Positions 45,722-53,691 of a stretch of 64,000 nucleotides of DNA are shown in pieces; within the stretch, counting starts at the first letter, position 1, and every line of letters begins with the position of its first letter. The notes below the pieces were generated by a model. That model worked only from the letters and a program-made list of their open reading frames with translations, ran no database searches and was not told the DNA's origin. This DNA is from an uncultured Bacteroidota bacterium. GTDB taxonomy: Bacteria > Bacteroidota > Bacteroidia > Chitinophagales > Chitinophagaceae. A program made the translations under genes and the position numbers. The DNA is taken from positions 1 through 64,000 of the forward strand of contig CAIVKC010000056.1 in assembly GCA_903906365.1 (NCBI GenBank), in the 5' to 3' direction.

Positions 45722-47320
45722 TCAATGGCTGTAACCCGGTCCGTACAGCGGGGTGCCGCTCCTGACTCCGGTATGTTTGCCCTGCTCGATTACGACCTGG
45801 CCATTGACCAGCACATAGGAAAAGCCGGTAGAAAACTGGTGCGGGTTCTCAAAGGTGGCCCTGTCTGTGACCAGCTCGGGATCAAAGATCACCAGGTCCG
45901 CCGCATAGCCGGGCCGCAGCAGGCCGCGGTCTGTAAGCTGGAATTTCTGCGCGGGCAGGGAACTCATCCTGCGCACGGCTTCTTCCAGGCCCATGACATG
46001 CAGCTCCCGGACGTATCTTCCCAAAATGCGCGCATTGGTCCCATAGGCCCTGGGGTGTGGCATGCCCTTGCCCTGCACCGGCACCCCCGCATCGGAGGCC
46101 GCCATATTGAATGGATAGGACATGATATAGGTGACGTCTTTTTCATTCATGGAATGGTATACCATCTGGGCGCCCCCTTTTACCATCATATCCAATATGG
46201 TCTCCGCCTCCTGGCGTGCCCCTGCCCTGCGGCCCAGGAGGCGGTTGATCTGGGTGATGCTTTTGCCATTGAAGGTGCTGTCCGCCCCGTAGGAAGCCAC
46301 CACCGCAAAACTGAAATCGGGGAACTGGTAGCGGCGGATTTCTGCGAGCATCCCGGAGATGATTTTCTTTCTGATGGCCGGATTGGAAATCCGGCTGACA
46401 ATGGAATCCTGTGTCCCTGCGATCGCCCAGGAGGGCAGCCTTGCACCGAGGTTGGTGCTGCTCGCCGTATAGGGATACTGGTCGATGGTTACGTCGATGC
46501 CTTCTTTCCTGGCCTGCTCCACCAGCGCCAGGGTTTCGTGGGACCTTCCCCAGTTGGCCTTTCCGCCTACCTTGAAATGGGAGATTTCCACGCCCATGGA
46601 GGCCATCCTGCCTACATTAATGGCTTCTTCCACCGCCTGGGTCACCTGGCTTTCCTCGTTGCGAATATGGGAGGCATAGACCCCATGATACCGGGCTGCG
46701 GCCCGGGCCAGCCCGACCACTTCCTCGGTATGGGCAAAAGTGCCGGGGACATATATAAGCCCGGTGGACAATCCCACTGCCCCATCCCGCATCCCCTGTT
46801 CTACCATGGCTTCCATCCGGCGGGTTTCTTCCGGGGTGGGCTGCCGGTCGTCGCGGCCCATAACGGCCTCCCGCACACTGCCATGACCGATCAGGGTCGC
46901 CACATTCAGGGATACTTTCACGCTGTCCAGCTGGTGGAAAAAGGCCGCTATATCTGTCTGGGAGCCGCCGCAGTTGCCTGTAATGGCGGTGGTTACCCCG
47001 TCAAAGAGAAAATTATCTGCGGTAGGATGACCCAGTATGCCCCCAAAGAGCCCGCCTTCCAGGTGGGTGTGCACGTCGATAAACCCGGGCGCCGCCACCA
47101 GGCCGTGTGCATCAATGATACGGGCCGCTCCCGCGCTGTCGATGTGGCGGGAGACTTCCCGTATCCTGCCCGCTTTAATGGATATATCACCATAGAACCA
47201 GGGGTTGCCGGTGCCATCTATGATCCTGGCGTGGCGGATCAGCAGGTCAACGGAGGGCTGCGAGATGGCCAGTACCGGGACAAGTAGCAGGGTGCAAAGC
47301 AGTGTTTTGTTGATTTTCAT
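45722..47320 (-). CDS. N-acyl-D-amino-acid deacylase (D-aminoacylase), exported
   Basis: A 532-residue amidohydrolase that hydrolyses N-acyl-D-amino acids. The signal peptide (about 1-21, LLLVPVLAIS) is followed by the small beta domain and the barrel. Metal ligands are visible as H84 and H86 (DVHTHLEG) and C117 (TGNCGG), with SHIRNE and ISHFKVGG as the later His/Lys-side motifs. It is the last of a minus-strand run (dipeptidase, unknown 182-residue protein, serine hydrolase), 57 bp after the dipeptidase gene. The set suggests processing of D-amino-acid-containing peptides such as peptidoglycan fragments. Confidence 0.93.
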   Translation of the reverse strand: MKINKTLLCTLLLVPVLAISQPSVDLLIRHARIIDGTGNPWFYGDISIKAGRIREVSRHIDSAGAARIIDAHGLVAAPGFIDVHTHLEGGLFGGILGHPTADNFLFDGVTTAITGNCGGSQTDIAAFFHQLDSVKVSLNVATLIGHGSVREAVMGRDDRQPTPEETRRMEAMVEQGMRDGAVGLSTGLIYVPGTFAHTEEVVGLARAAARYHGVYASHIRNEESQVTQAVEEAINVGRMASMGVEISHFKVGGKANWGRSHETLALVEQARKEGIDVTIDQYPYTASSTNLGARLPSWAIAGTQDSIVSRISNPAIRKKIISGMLAEIRRYQFPDFSFAVVASYGADSTFNGKSITQINRLLGRRAGARQEAETILDMMVKGGAQMVYHSMNEKDVTYIMSYPFNMAASDAGVPVQGKGMPHPRAYGTNARILGRYVRELHVMGLEEAVRRMSSLPAQKFQLTDRGLLRPGYAADLVIFDPELVTDRATFENPHQFSTGFSYVLVNGQVVIEQGKHTGVRSGTPLYGPGYSH

Positions 47321-47377
47321 TCATATTATTTTTTTGGGGTACAGTATGCACGGGATAGCCCTTGCCTTCAGCGCCGC

Positions 47378-48562
47378 TTATTTTTCATTGGCTTTCAGCA
47401 CCCGCATGAAATTGCCGCCCAGGATCTTTTTGATATCCGCTGCCGGGTAACCGCGCTTTACCAGCGCCTCGGTGATCCGGGGGTAATCCTGCACCCCTTC
47501 CAGACCCTGCGGGGCAGATTCTATGCCGTCAAAATCAGAACCCAGTCCCACATAATCAACACCAACCAGCTTGGCAATATAATCGATGTGGTCGATCAGC
47601 AGCGAAAGCGGCGGGCGCAGTGCGGCGGCTTCTTCGGGATATTTCCTGCTGAAAATGGCATTCATCTCATATCCGGGTGTCCGGAGCCCTGACAGCGAAT
47701 CGTATTCCTGCCGGTGACGGCTCATGAACGCATTGGCCCGCTTGAGATAGGAACTGTCCAGGAAACCCGAATAGAAATTGACCTGGATGACTCCGCCGTT
47801 TTTGGCAACCGCACGGATCTGGTCATCTTTCAGGTTGCGGAATACCGGGCAGATCGCATATACGGAACTGTGGGAGGCGATGACGGGTTTGGTGGTGGTT
47901 TGCATCACGTCCCAGAAAGTCTGTTCCCCCACATGGGAAATATCGACGATCATGCCCAGTTGGTTCATTCTCCTGACCACCTGGCGGCCAAATTCATTGA
48001 GCCCTTTTTGGGGGTTGGGCACCGTGGCCCCGCTTTCGTCTTTGGCAGAGGACGCCCAGGAAGTGCTGTTGTTCCAGGTCAGGGTCATGTAACGCACCCC
48101 GCGTTTGTAGAAGCTGTCCAGTTTGTCCAGGTCGTCCTCGATCATGTGACCGCCTTCCACCCCGCTCATGCAGGCCAGTTTCCTTTCCTTGAAAGCCCGG
48201 TATACCTGGCCGGAATTATAAACGATCCGCATCTTGTCCGGGTTCCTGCGGGCGATGGCATAGAGGGAATCGATTTCAATATTGGCAAATTTATAGGCCG
48301 TGTCTTTTCCAAAACGCTCATCGCAGAAAATGGAAAATACCTGCAAGCCAACCCCGCCTTTTTTAAAACGGGCCAGGTCGGTATGGGTCTTTCCCTCCAG
48401 GTCCTCCTCTATGGAAAGCCCCTTGAGGGTTACTGTGGACAGCACGTCGTTATGGGTATCCACCAGCAGGGCGCTGCGGTGAATGCGGCGGTAATCCTGG
48501 CAAAGGCAAAGACCCGGCAGAACAAGTAGGACTGCCAGCAGGCATAACAGGGGGTTTTTCAT
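47378..48562 (-). CDS. Membrane dipeptidase, M19 family, exported
   Basis: A 394-residue zinc dipeptidase of the renal-dipeptidase family, whose members accept D-amino acids at the C-terminal position. The signal peptide (about 1-21) has Cys residues near its end (GLCLCQ). The metal site begins with H37-x-D39 (VDTHNDV); EGGHMIEDD, DISHVGE, ASHSS and GSDFDG follow in the family order. Its proximity to the N-acyl-D-amino-acid deacylase and a serine hydrolase supports work on peptides that contain D-residues. Gap of 57 bp to the deacylase gene, 73 bp from the 182-residue protein. Confidence 0.94.
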   Translation of the reverse strand: MKNPLLCLLAVLLVLPGLCLCQDYRRIHRSALLVDTHNDVLSTVTLKGLSIEEDLEGKTHTDLARFKKGGVGLQVFSIFCDERFGKDTAYKFANIEIDSLYAIARRNPDKMRIVYNSGQVYRAFKERKLACMSGVEGGHMIEDDLDKLDSFYKRGVRYMTLTWNNSTSWASSAKDESGATVPNPQKGLNEFGRQVVRRMNQLGMIVDISHVGEQTFWDVMQTTTKPVIASHSSVYAICPVFRNLKDDQIRAVAKNGGVIQVNFYSGFLDSSYLKRANAFMSRHRQEYDSLSGLRTPGYEMNAIFSRKYPEEAAALRPPLSLLIDHIDYIAKLVGVDYVGLGSDFDGIESAPQGLEGVQDYPRITEALVKRGYPAADIKKILGGNFMRVLKANEK

Positions 48563-48635
48563 GAGCGGTTAATGTGTTTGTTAAAAAATGAAGCGGTTTA
48601 ATTTACCGGGGTGGAGGAGCTAATAAAGACTCCCC

Positions 48636-49184
48636 TCAATCCTCCTTGCTGCCTTTGTCGCCGATGAACCAGTGTTCCTTATTTCTGAACAGCACGTTGA
48701 AGGTGGTCAGGGATCCGTAAATGCGGGTGATATACTGCTGCAGGTTGACTTTGTCTGCATCGGTGAGCACCTTGTGGGCATTGATTTGCTGCTCCATGAC
48801 CCGCAGCCGGTCGCGCAGCATGACGATTTTGTGAAAGAAAATATCGATGGGCACTTCCTTCGGTTTTTGGCTTGAGTCCCTGGGCTGCAGCAACATCGTG
48901 CCGCCCATCCAGCGCTCCCCCAGGGGTATGACCTCGGTAACGTCGCCCCATAGCCGGAGAATCTTCAGCAGGGACTTCTCCACTTCGGAGGTGGTTTCTA
49001 TTTCCGCGGTGACGTTTTCGGGGATGATCTCATCGAGGTGGGTGTCTGTCTTGTCGATTTCCTTGATGCCATGGTGGATAAAGGAGATCAGGTAGGTGGC
49101 ATAACGGACGGCAACGATGACGCCGGGTCCCAGCTGGGTATGCTGGAGCCGGGTGCCGATGCCCAGTGTGGTTTGTTCGCTCAT
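48636..49184 (-). CDS. Hypothetical protein (182 residues) with a UvrD-tail-like start
   Basis: A soluble protein with no signal peptide. The N-terminal part (GTRLQHTQLGPGVIVAVRYATYLISF, in pieces of 20 or fewer: GTRLQHTQLGPGVIVAVRYA) resembles the Tudor-like fold at the UvrD/PcrA C terminus (GxRVxHPxFGxGxV). The rest is helical. Typical of a conserved Bacteroidota protein of unknown role. Its start is 6 bp after the stop of the serine hydrolase, so it is in the same operon. A DNA- or RNA-polymerase-linked role is only suggested by the fold. Confidence 0.8.
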   Translation of the reverse strand: MSEQTTLGIGTRLQHTQLGPGVIVAVRYATYLISFIHHGIKEIDKTDTHLDEIIPENVTAEIETTSEVEKSLLKILRLWGDVTEVIPLGERWMGGTMLLQPRDSSQKPKEVPIDIFFHKIVMLRDRLRVMEQQINAHKVLTDADKVNLQQYITRIYGSLTTFNVLFRNKEHWFIGDKGSKED

Positions 49185-49190
49185 GGTTAT

Positions 49191-50486
49191 TTAGGGTTGA
49201 ATGGGTAAGGGTTGATCGATGGCCTGGTAAACCAGGGCCTTGAATTTCTCGGTGATGTCACCGTGGCTGTTGGGGGACTGCTGGGTCATAAACAAACAGA
49301 CCAGTTTTTCCTTCGGGTCCGCCCAGTAGAAAGTGCCAAAATAGCCGCCCCAGGAAAAACTCCCCTCATTCCAGGGGCCTTTGGAGCTCCCTTTGGGACT
49401 GACCAGTTCAAAACCCAGCCCGAAATAATCGGTGCCGTTGAAGGGGAAATCCAGCTGGGAACTGGTCATCATCTCCACCGAGCGGGCAGAGAGGATCCGG
49501 TGCCCGTTATAGGTTCCCTTGTTCAGCATCATCTGCAGGAAAATGGCATAGTCATAAGCCGTAGAGGAGAGTCCGGCCCCGCCGGAGAAATAGTGCTTGA
49601 CGATGGTGGGATAATCCGGGTCAATGTCTTTGTGGTTTTTGCCCCAGGCGATGATGTGCTCCTGGTCGTCCTGGGTATATACTTTGGCCAGCCGCCCGGC
49701 ACGGTCCGCCGGCAGGTTGAAATAAGTGTCCTTCATGCCCAGGGGAATGAAAATATGGGTGCGCATGAAATTTTCCAGGCTCATGCCGCTGATCTGCTCC
49801 ACCAGGCATCCCAGCAGGTCGGTGTTGAGGCCGTAGATCCATTTTTCCCCCGGCTGGGCAAACAGGGGAAGCGAACCGAGCACCTTCATTTTTTCGGGCA
49901 GGCTGGCGTTGACCACCCCCAGGCCGGACCTGAGCCCGTTTTTGGCATACAGGGCGTTCATTTCCGGGCTTCCGATCTCGGCATAACCGATACCCGAGCT
50001 CTGGGTCAGCAGGTCACGGATGGTCACTTCCCTTTTGGCCGCCACCGTCGTATAGGTAGTGTCCGCCAGGTTGAAATGATCGATCACCCTGGGGTTCCTG
50101 AATGCAGGGATATACCGGCTTACCGGGTCGTCGAGCAGGAGTTTGCCCTGTTCGTAAAGGATCATCACGGCCACCGAAGTGATGGCTTTGGACTGGGAAG
50201 CGATCCGCATGATCTGGTCCTTTTGCATGGGACTGCGCGCAGCGATGTCATTATAGCCAAAGGACCTGTAATAGGCCAGCTTCCCGTTGCGGTAGACGAT
50301 GGCCACCGCTCCGTTGAGCCATTTTCTGGAAATGTAATCCTGGACACTGCTGTCGATATAGGACAGCCGGTAGGCGGACATTCCGCTCAGGGAGGTCTCC
50401 GGCCCCGCCGACAGGACAGGCGTCTGTGACCGGACCTGGGATGCAAACTGCAGCAGGAGACAGCAGGGGATCAGCCATTTTTTCAT
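49191..50486 (-). CDS. Serine hydrolase, beta-lactamase/PBP4b-like, exported
   Basis: A 431-residue exported protein of the beta-lactamase-related (class C) fold. The start at 50486 (MKKWLIPC) gives a normal signal peptide; an ATG three codons earlier is possible. The active site shows SQSK as the SxxK serine/lysine pair (about 92-95), and YGLN (about 217-220) is close to the YxN motif. No third HTG-type motif is obvious. Such enzymes include D-aminopeptidases, esterases and PBPs. It begins a run with the 182-residue gene, M19 dipeptidase and deacylase, which fits D-peptide turnover. Confidence 0.88.
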   Translation of the reverse strand: MKKWLIPCCLLLQFASQVRSQTPVLSAGPETSLSGMSAYRLSYIDSSVQDYISRKWLNGAVAIVYRNGKLAYYRSFGYNDIAARSPMQKDQIMRIASQSKAITSVAVMILYEQGKLLLDDPVSRYIPAFRNPRVIDHFNLADTTYTTVAAKREVTIRDLLTQSSGIGYAEIGSPEMNALYAKNGLRSGLGVVNASLPEKMKVLGSLPLFAQPGEKWIYGLNTDLLGCLVEQISGMSLENFMRTHIFIPLGMKDTYFNLPADRAGRLAKVYTQDDQEHIIAWGKNHKDIDPDYPTIVKHYFSGGAGLSSTAYDYAIFLQMMLNKGTYNGHRILSARSVEMMTSSQLDFPFNGTDYFGLGFELVSPKGSSKGPWNEGSFSWGGYFGTFYWADPKEKLVCLFMTQQSPNSHGDITEKFKALVYQAIDQPLPIQP

Positions 50487-50604
50487 GGTAAACAATTAAG
50501 GGGTAAATCTTTGGACAAGAAAGGTAATGAAATTTGTGAGAAAAGGGCCCGTGCTCAACCGGCCCGGGCCAGGGCCGGAAGGTCATGACCGGCTGGAGAG
50601 CTGC

Positions 50605-51417
50605 TCAGAAAGGCTTTTTATCCCGGTTCTGGAGGCGGACCGGACGATTGCGGTTTTGTTTGTATTCAATGGACGCCAGTTTGATGTATTCATCAAAATC
50701 ATAATCGGTGCTGGTCTGGGCAAACTGGAAAGAAGGCCGGTACCTGGCCATGAAGGTTTCCAGGTCCGTACCGCTCAGGTGGGTGATCTTTCGCACCAGC
50801 AGGGGGCTGAAGCGGTGGTCTATGAATTTATCCTGCTCCTCGGTGATCAGCCGCTGCTGGAAGGAGGCCAGCCGCCGGTTGCGGCTGAAGCGGAATACAT
50901 TGATGAGTTCATCCAGGTCCAGTCCCACGCCCGTTCCCCCCGAACCGGGTTCCGTCAGCTTGAGGCCGGGTTTGTGGTAATCAAAGTAGCGGGCATAGTC
51001 CTTTCGGTTCTGCAGGGAGTCAATATGGTAGTTGCGGGGCGCTACCCGTACCGTCCTGAGTTCGGTGGGCTCCACATGGAGGGCAATATCAAAATCGTTG
51101 TAGGCGCTGATGTTTTTCACCGGGTACTTGTAGGTCTCCCGGCCCAGGTAGGAAAAGGAGATGGAGTCCTGGTCAGAGACGTTGATGCTGTAATGACCGT
51201 TGGAATCCGTCACCGTGCCCCTGCCCGAAGTGCTCATCACGCTGACCGACTGCATGGGTTTGGTGCGGGTCATGTTGTATACGGTTCCTTTGACGGTCAT
51301 GGTCTGTCCCAGGGCATCCTGGGGACAAAATCCGGTATATAGCAGGATAAAACAAAGTAAACCACTGAATACAGTTGGACGCAAAGGCGGTAAATTAGGC
51401 TGTGATATTACCATCAA
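50605..51417 (-). CDS. Carboxypeptidase-regulatory-like domain protein, exported
   Basis: A 270-residue exported protein. A long N-terminal hydrophobic segment (about 17-38) is the signal or membrane anchor. A CarboxypepD_reg-like beta-sandwich follows (about 40-115; VKGTVYNMTRTKPMQSVSV, then GTVTDSNGHYSINV and ISFSYLGRETYKYPV), as in the head of outer-membrane receptors, but no beta barrel follows; the rest is charged and helical. It lies 12 bp after purN and is likely co-transcribed. Function unknown; a cell-surface or periplasmic binding role is possible. Confidence 0.8.
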   Translation of the reverse strand: MMVISQPNLPPLRPTVFSGLLCFILLYTGFCPQDALGQTMTVKGTVYNMTRTKPMQSVSVMSTSGRGTVTDSNGHYSINVSDQDSISFSYLGRETYKYPVKNISAYNDFDIALHVEPTELRTVRVAPRNYHIDSLQNRKDYARYFDYHKPGLKLTEPGSGGTGVGLDLDELINVFRFSRNRRLASFQQRLITEEQDKFIDHRFSPLLVRKITHLSGTDLETFMARYRPSFQFAQTSTDYDFDEYIKLASIEYKQNRNRPVRLQNRDKKPF

Positions 51418-51429
51418 TAATGCAATTTA

Positions 51430-52044
51430 CTACTGCCCGGCCTGGGATTTAACGATATTTTGCGAATCGATTACTTCTTCGATAACCCTCGGATAATGGC
51501 GGTGCTCCAGCTGGTGGATGCGACTGGCCAGGCTTTCGGGCGTATCGCCGGGCACTACCTCGCAGCGCGCCTGGAACAGGATGGCCCCGTTGTCGTAGAG
51601 GGCATCCACGTTATGGATGGTGATACCGCTTTGTTTTTCCCCGGCGGCCAGGACCGCCTCGTGGACCCGGTTACCGTACATGCCTTTTCCCCCAAATTTG
51701 GGAAGCAGGGCGGGGTGGATATTGATGATCCTTCCCCCGTAGGCCCCAATGAGGGTTTCGGGGATTTTCCATAAAAAACCGGCCAGCACGATAAAACCGA
51801 TGCGGTGTAAGGCGAGTTCCGGCAGGTAGCCATCCCCCCGCAGGAACCGGTCGGGTTCAATGAGCAGGACCGGTATCCGCTCCCTGGCGGCTATCCGGAT
51901 CACACCGGCCTGGGGTTTATTGCAGACGACCAGGCCGACCCGGATGCGGGGATGGTCCCTGAAATGATCCATGATCTTTTCTGCATTGGACCCGGCACCC
52001 GAGGCGAAAATGGCAATCTGAAGGGGAATCGTACTGTTTTGCAT
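51430..52044 (-). CDS. purN: Phosphoribosylglycinamide formyltransferase
   Basis: A 204-residue cytosolic enzyme that formylates GAR with 10-formyltetrahydrofolate in purine synthesis. The start ATG at 52044 gives IAIFASGAGSNAEKIMDHF, the phosphate-binding loop. The catalytic Asn-His-Asp set is visible in NIHPALLPKFGGKGMYG (Asn and His) and IHNVDALYDNG (with the Asp of DNG). Length matches the family. It heads the minus-strand run that continues with the carboxypeptidase-like gene. No other pur genes are present. Confidence 0.96.
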   Translation of the reverse strand: MQNSTIPLQIAIFASGAGSNAEKIMDHFRDHPRIRVGLVVCNKPQAGVIRIAARERIPVLLIEPDRFLRGDGYLPELALHRIGFIVLAGFLWKIPETLIGAYGGRIINIHPALLPKFGGKGMYGNRVHEAVLAAGEKQSGITIHNVDALYDNGAILFQARCEVVPGDTPESLASRIHQLEHRHYPRVIEEVIDSQNIVKSQAGQ

Positions 52045-52269
52045 GTAATAATTATGTAATATGGAAAATCCGGGTCTCCATTTTCGGGGGACCTGCCGGA
52101 CAAAGGTGGCAATATAGTCCCGAACGGTAAAAATTGATTAAACCCCGGGAGAATCCCAGGCGGTTTTGGTTGCACAAATCTGTTGACAAAAACATGACAG
52201 TTCATAATGTCATTCTTCTACAATTCGCTGAAACACACGCCAGACAAGGGAAAAAAAATTTTTCGTATG

Positions 52270-52302
52270 TTGGTATTTTGTTGAAATCCTGACTTATTTT
52301 TG
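52270..52302 (+). promoter_or_regulatory. Predicted promoter of the act operon
   Basis: TTG (52270-52272), a 22 bp spacer and TATTTTTG (52295-52302) followed by CACC match the Bacteroidota promoter. The position rules out a TTG start at 52300 for ActA, because that codon lies in the -7 box, and supports the ATG at 52348 with a leader of about 40 bases. Confidence 0.6.
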
Positions 52303-52347
52303 CACCGACTCAGGAGATTTTTCCACATTTATACACAGCTTGTATAT

Positions 52348-53595
52348 ATGCATCATAATAGACTAATTGCTAAAAGATTATTCCTCAGTATCCTTCTCTC
52401 AGCCGTTTTTTCCATTGGTAATGGTCTGTTAGCCCAGGATGGTAAGGCCCTTTTTCAGGCCAATTGTGCGTCCTGTCATAACCCGGTCAAGGCCCTGACC
52501 GGTCCCGCCCTAAAGGGGGTGACCGAGCGGGTTCCGGACTCCAAACTGCTGCATTCCTGGATCAGGAATAACCAGGCGGTACTGGCCTCCGGCAATAAAT
52601 ATTTCAATGACCTCTACGCCTCTTATAATAAGACGGCGATGAACCTGTTTACCACCCTCACCGACCCGGAAATTGATGCCATACTCAAATATGTCAACGA
52701 TTATAAGGAGCCCGTCCAGGCAGGTCCCACCCCCGGCGCGCCGGCCCAGGAAGGCGACAACAGCCTTCTTTATGGTATCCTGACCCTCATTTTGGCCGTT
52801 ATCATGCTGACGCTCGTGCAGGTAAACAGCAACCTGAAAAAACTCTCTGACGACAAGGAAGGGATTCCGGCCATGGAGCCGATCCCCTTCTACCGCAATA
52901 AGGTATACATCACTTTTGTCATCCTCATCCTGTTTGTAGTGGGCGGATTTTATGTGGTGGAAGGCGCCATCGGCCTGGGTCGCACCAAGAACTACCAGCC
53001 GGAGCAGCCCATTTATTATTCCCACAAGGTACATGCCGGCACCAACCAGATCAGCTGCCTGTACTGCCATGGCGGCGCCTGGGAAAGCAAGCATGCCGCC
53101 GTTCCCTCCCTCAATGTGTGTATGAACTGCCATGCGGCCATCAATGAATACAAGGGGGAAAAGCTATTCCGCGAAAACGGGGAGGAAGTCAACGGCACGG
53201 CTGAAATCCAGAAATTATACGCCCATGCGGGTTACGACCCCAAAATGGGCAAATACACTTCGGCCGGAACCCCGGTGGAGTGGACCAAGATACACAACCT
53301 GCCCGACCACGTATACTTCAGCCATGCCCAGCATATCCGCGCGGGCAAAGTACAGTGCCAGACCTGCCACGGACCTATCCAGGAGATGAATGAAGTCAAG
53401 CAGTTTGCCGACCTGAGCATGGGATGGTGCATCAACTGCCACCGCAATTCCAAGGTCAATTTCCCGGATTCAGCAGGCAATAACGGCAATAAATTCTACA
53501 GCATTTACGAGAAGTTCCACAAGGACCTGCAGCCCGGTGACAGCATCACTGTTGAGAAGATCGGCGGAACCGAATGCCAGAAATGTCACTATTGA
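52348..53595 (+). CDS. actA: ACIII subunit ActA: multihaem cytochrome c with an added N-terminal haem domain
   Basis: ActA passes electrons from ACIII to the oxidase through c-type haems. The 415-residue protein has a signal peptide cleaved near residue 29 (LLAQ). An N-terminal monohaem domain has C40-ASC-H44 style binding (CASCH 40-44), two membrane helices follow (about 137-155 and 185-210), and five further CxxCH sites occur at 237, 258, 337, 361 and 410, the last at the C terminus. The pentahaem form is the core; the extra N-terminal haem makes six in all. It is the first gene of the operon. Confidence 0.9.
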   Translation: MHHNRLIAKRLFLSILLSAVFSIGNGLLAQDGKALFQANCASCHNPVKALTGPALKGVTERVPDSKLLHSWIRNNQAVLASGNKYFNDLYASYNKTAMNLFTTLTDPEIDAILKYVNDYKEPVQAGPTPGAPAQEGDNSLLYGILTLILAVIMLTLVQVNSNLKKLSDDKEGIPAMEPIPFYRNKVYITFVILILFVVGGFYVVEGAIGLGRTKNYQPEQPIYYSHKVHAGTNQISCLYCHGGAWESKHAAVPSLNVCMNCHAAINEYKGEKLFRENGEEVNGTAEIQKLYAHAGYDPKMGKYTSAGTPVEWTKIHNLPDHVYFSHAQHIRAGKVQCQTCHGPIQEMNEVKQFADLSMGWCINCHRNSKVNFPDSAGNNGNKFYSIYEKFHKDLQPGDSITVEKIGGTECQKCHY

Positions 53596-53691
53596 TTCCT
53601 GCCTGCACCAAAGGGTTCCAGGTATATTAAATACTATCATACTTATAATTAAAATACAAGCCCCTCCAGGGTTTGGGGTAAATAAGCAAAT

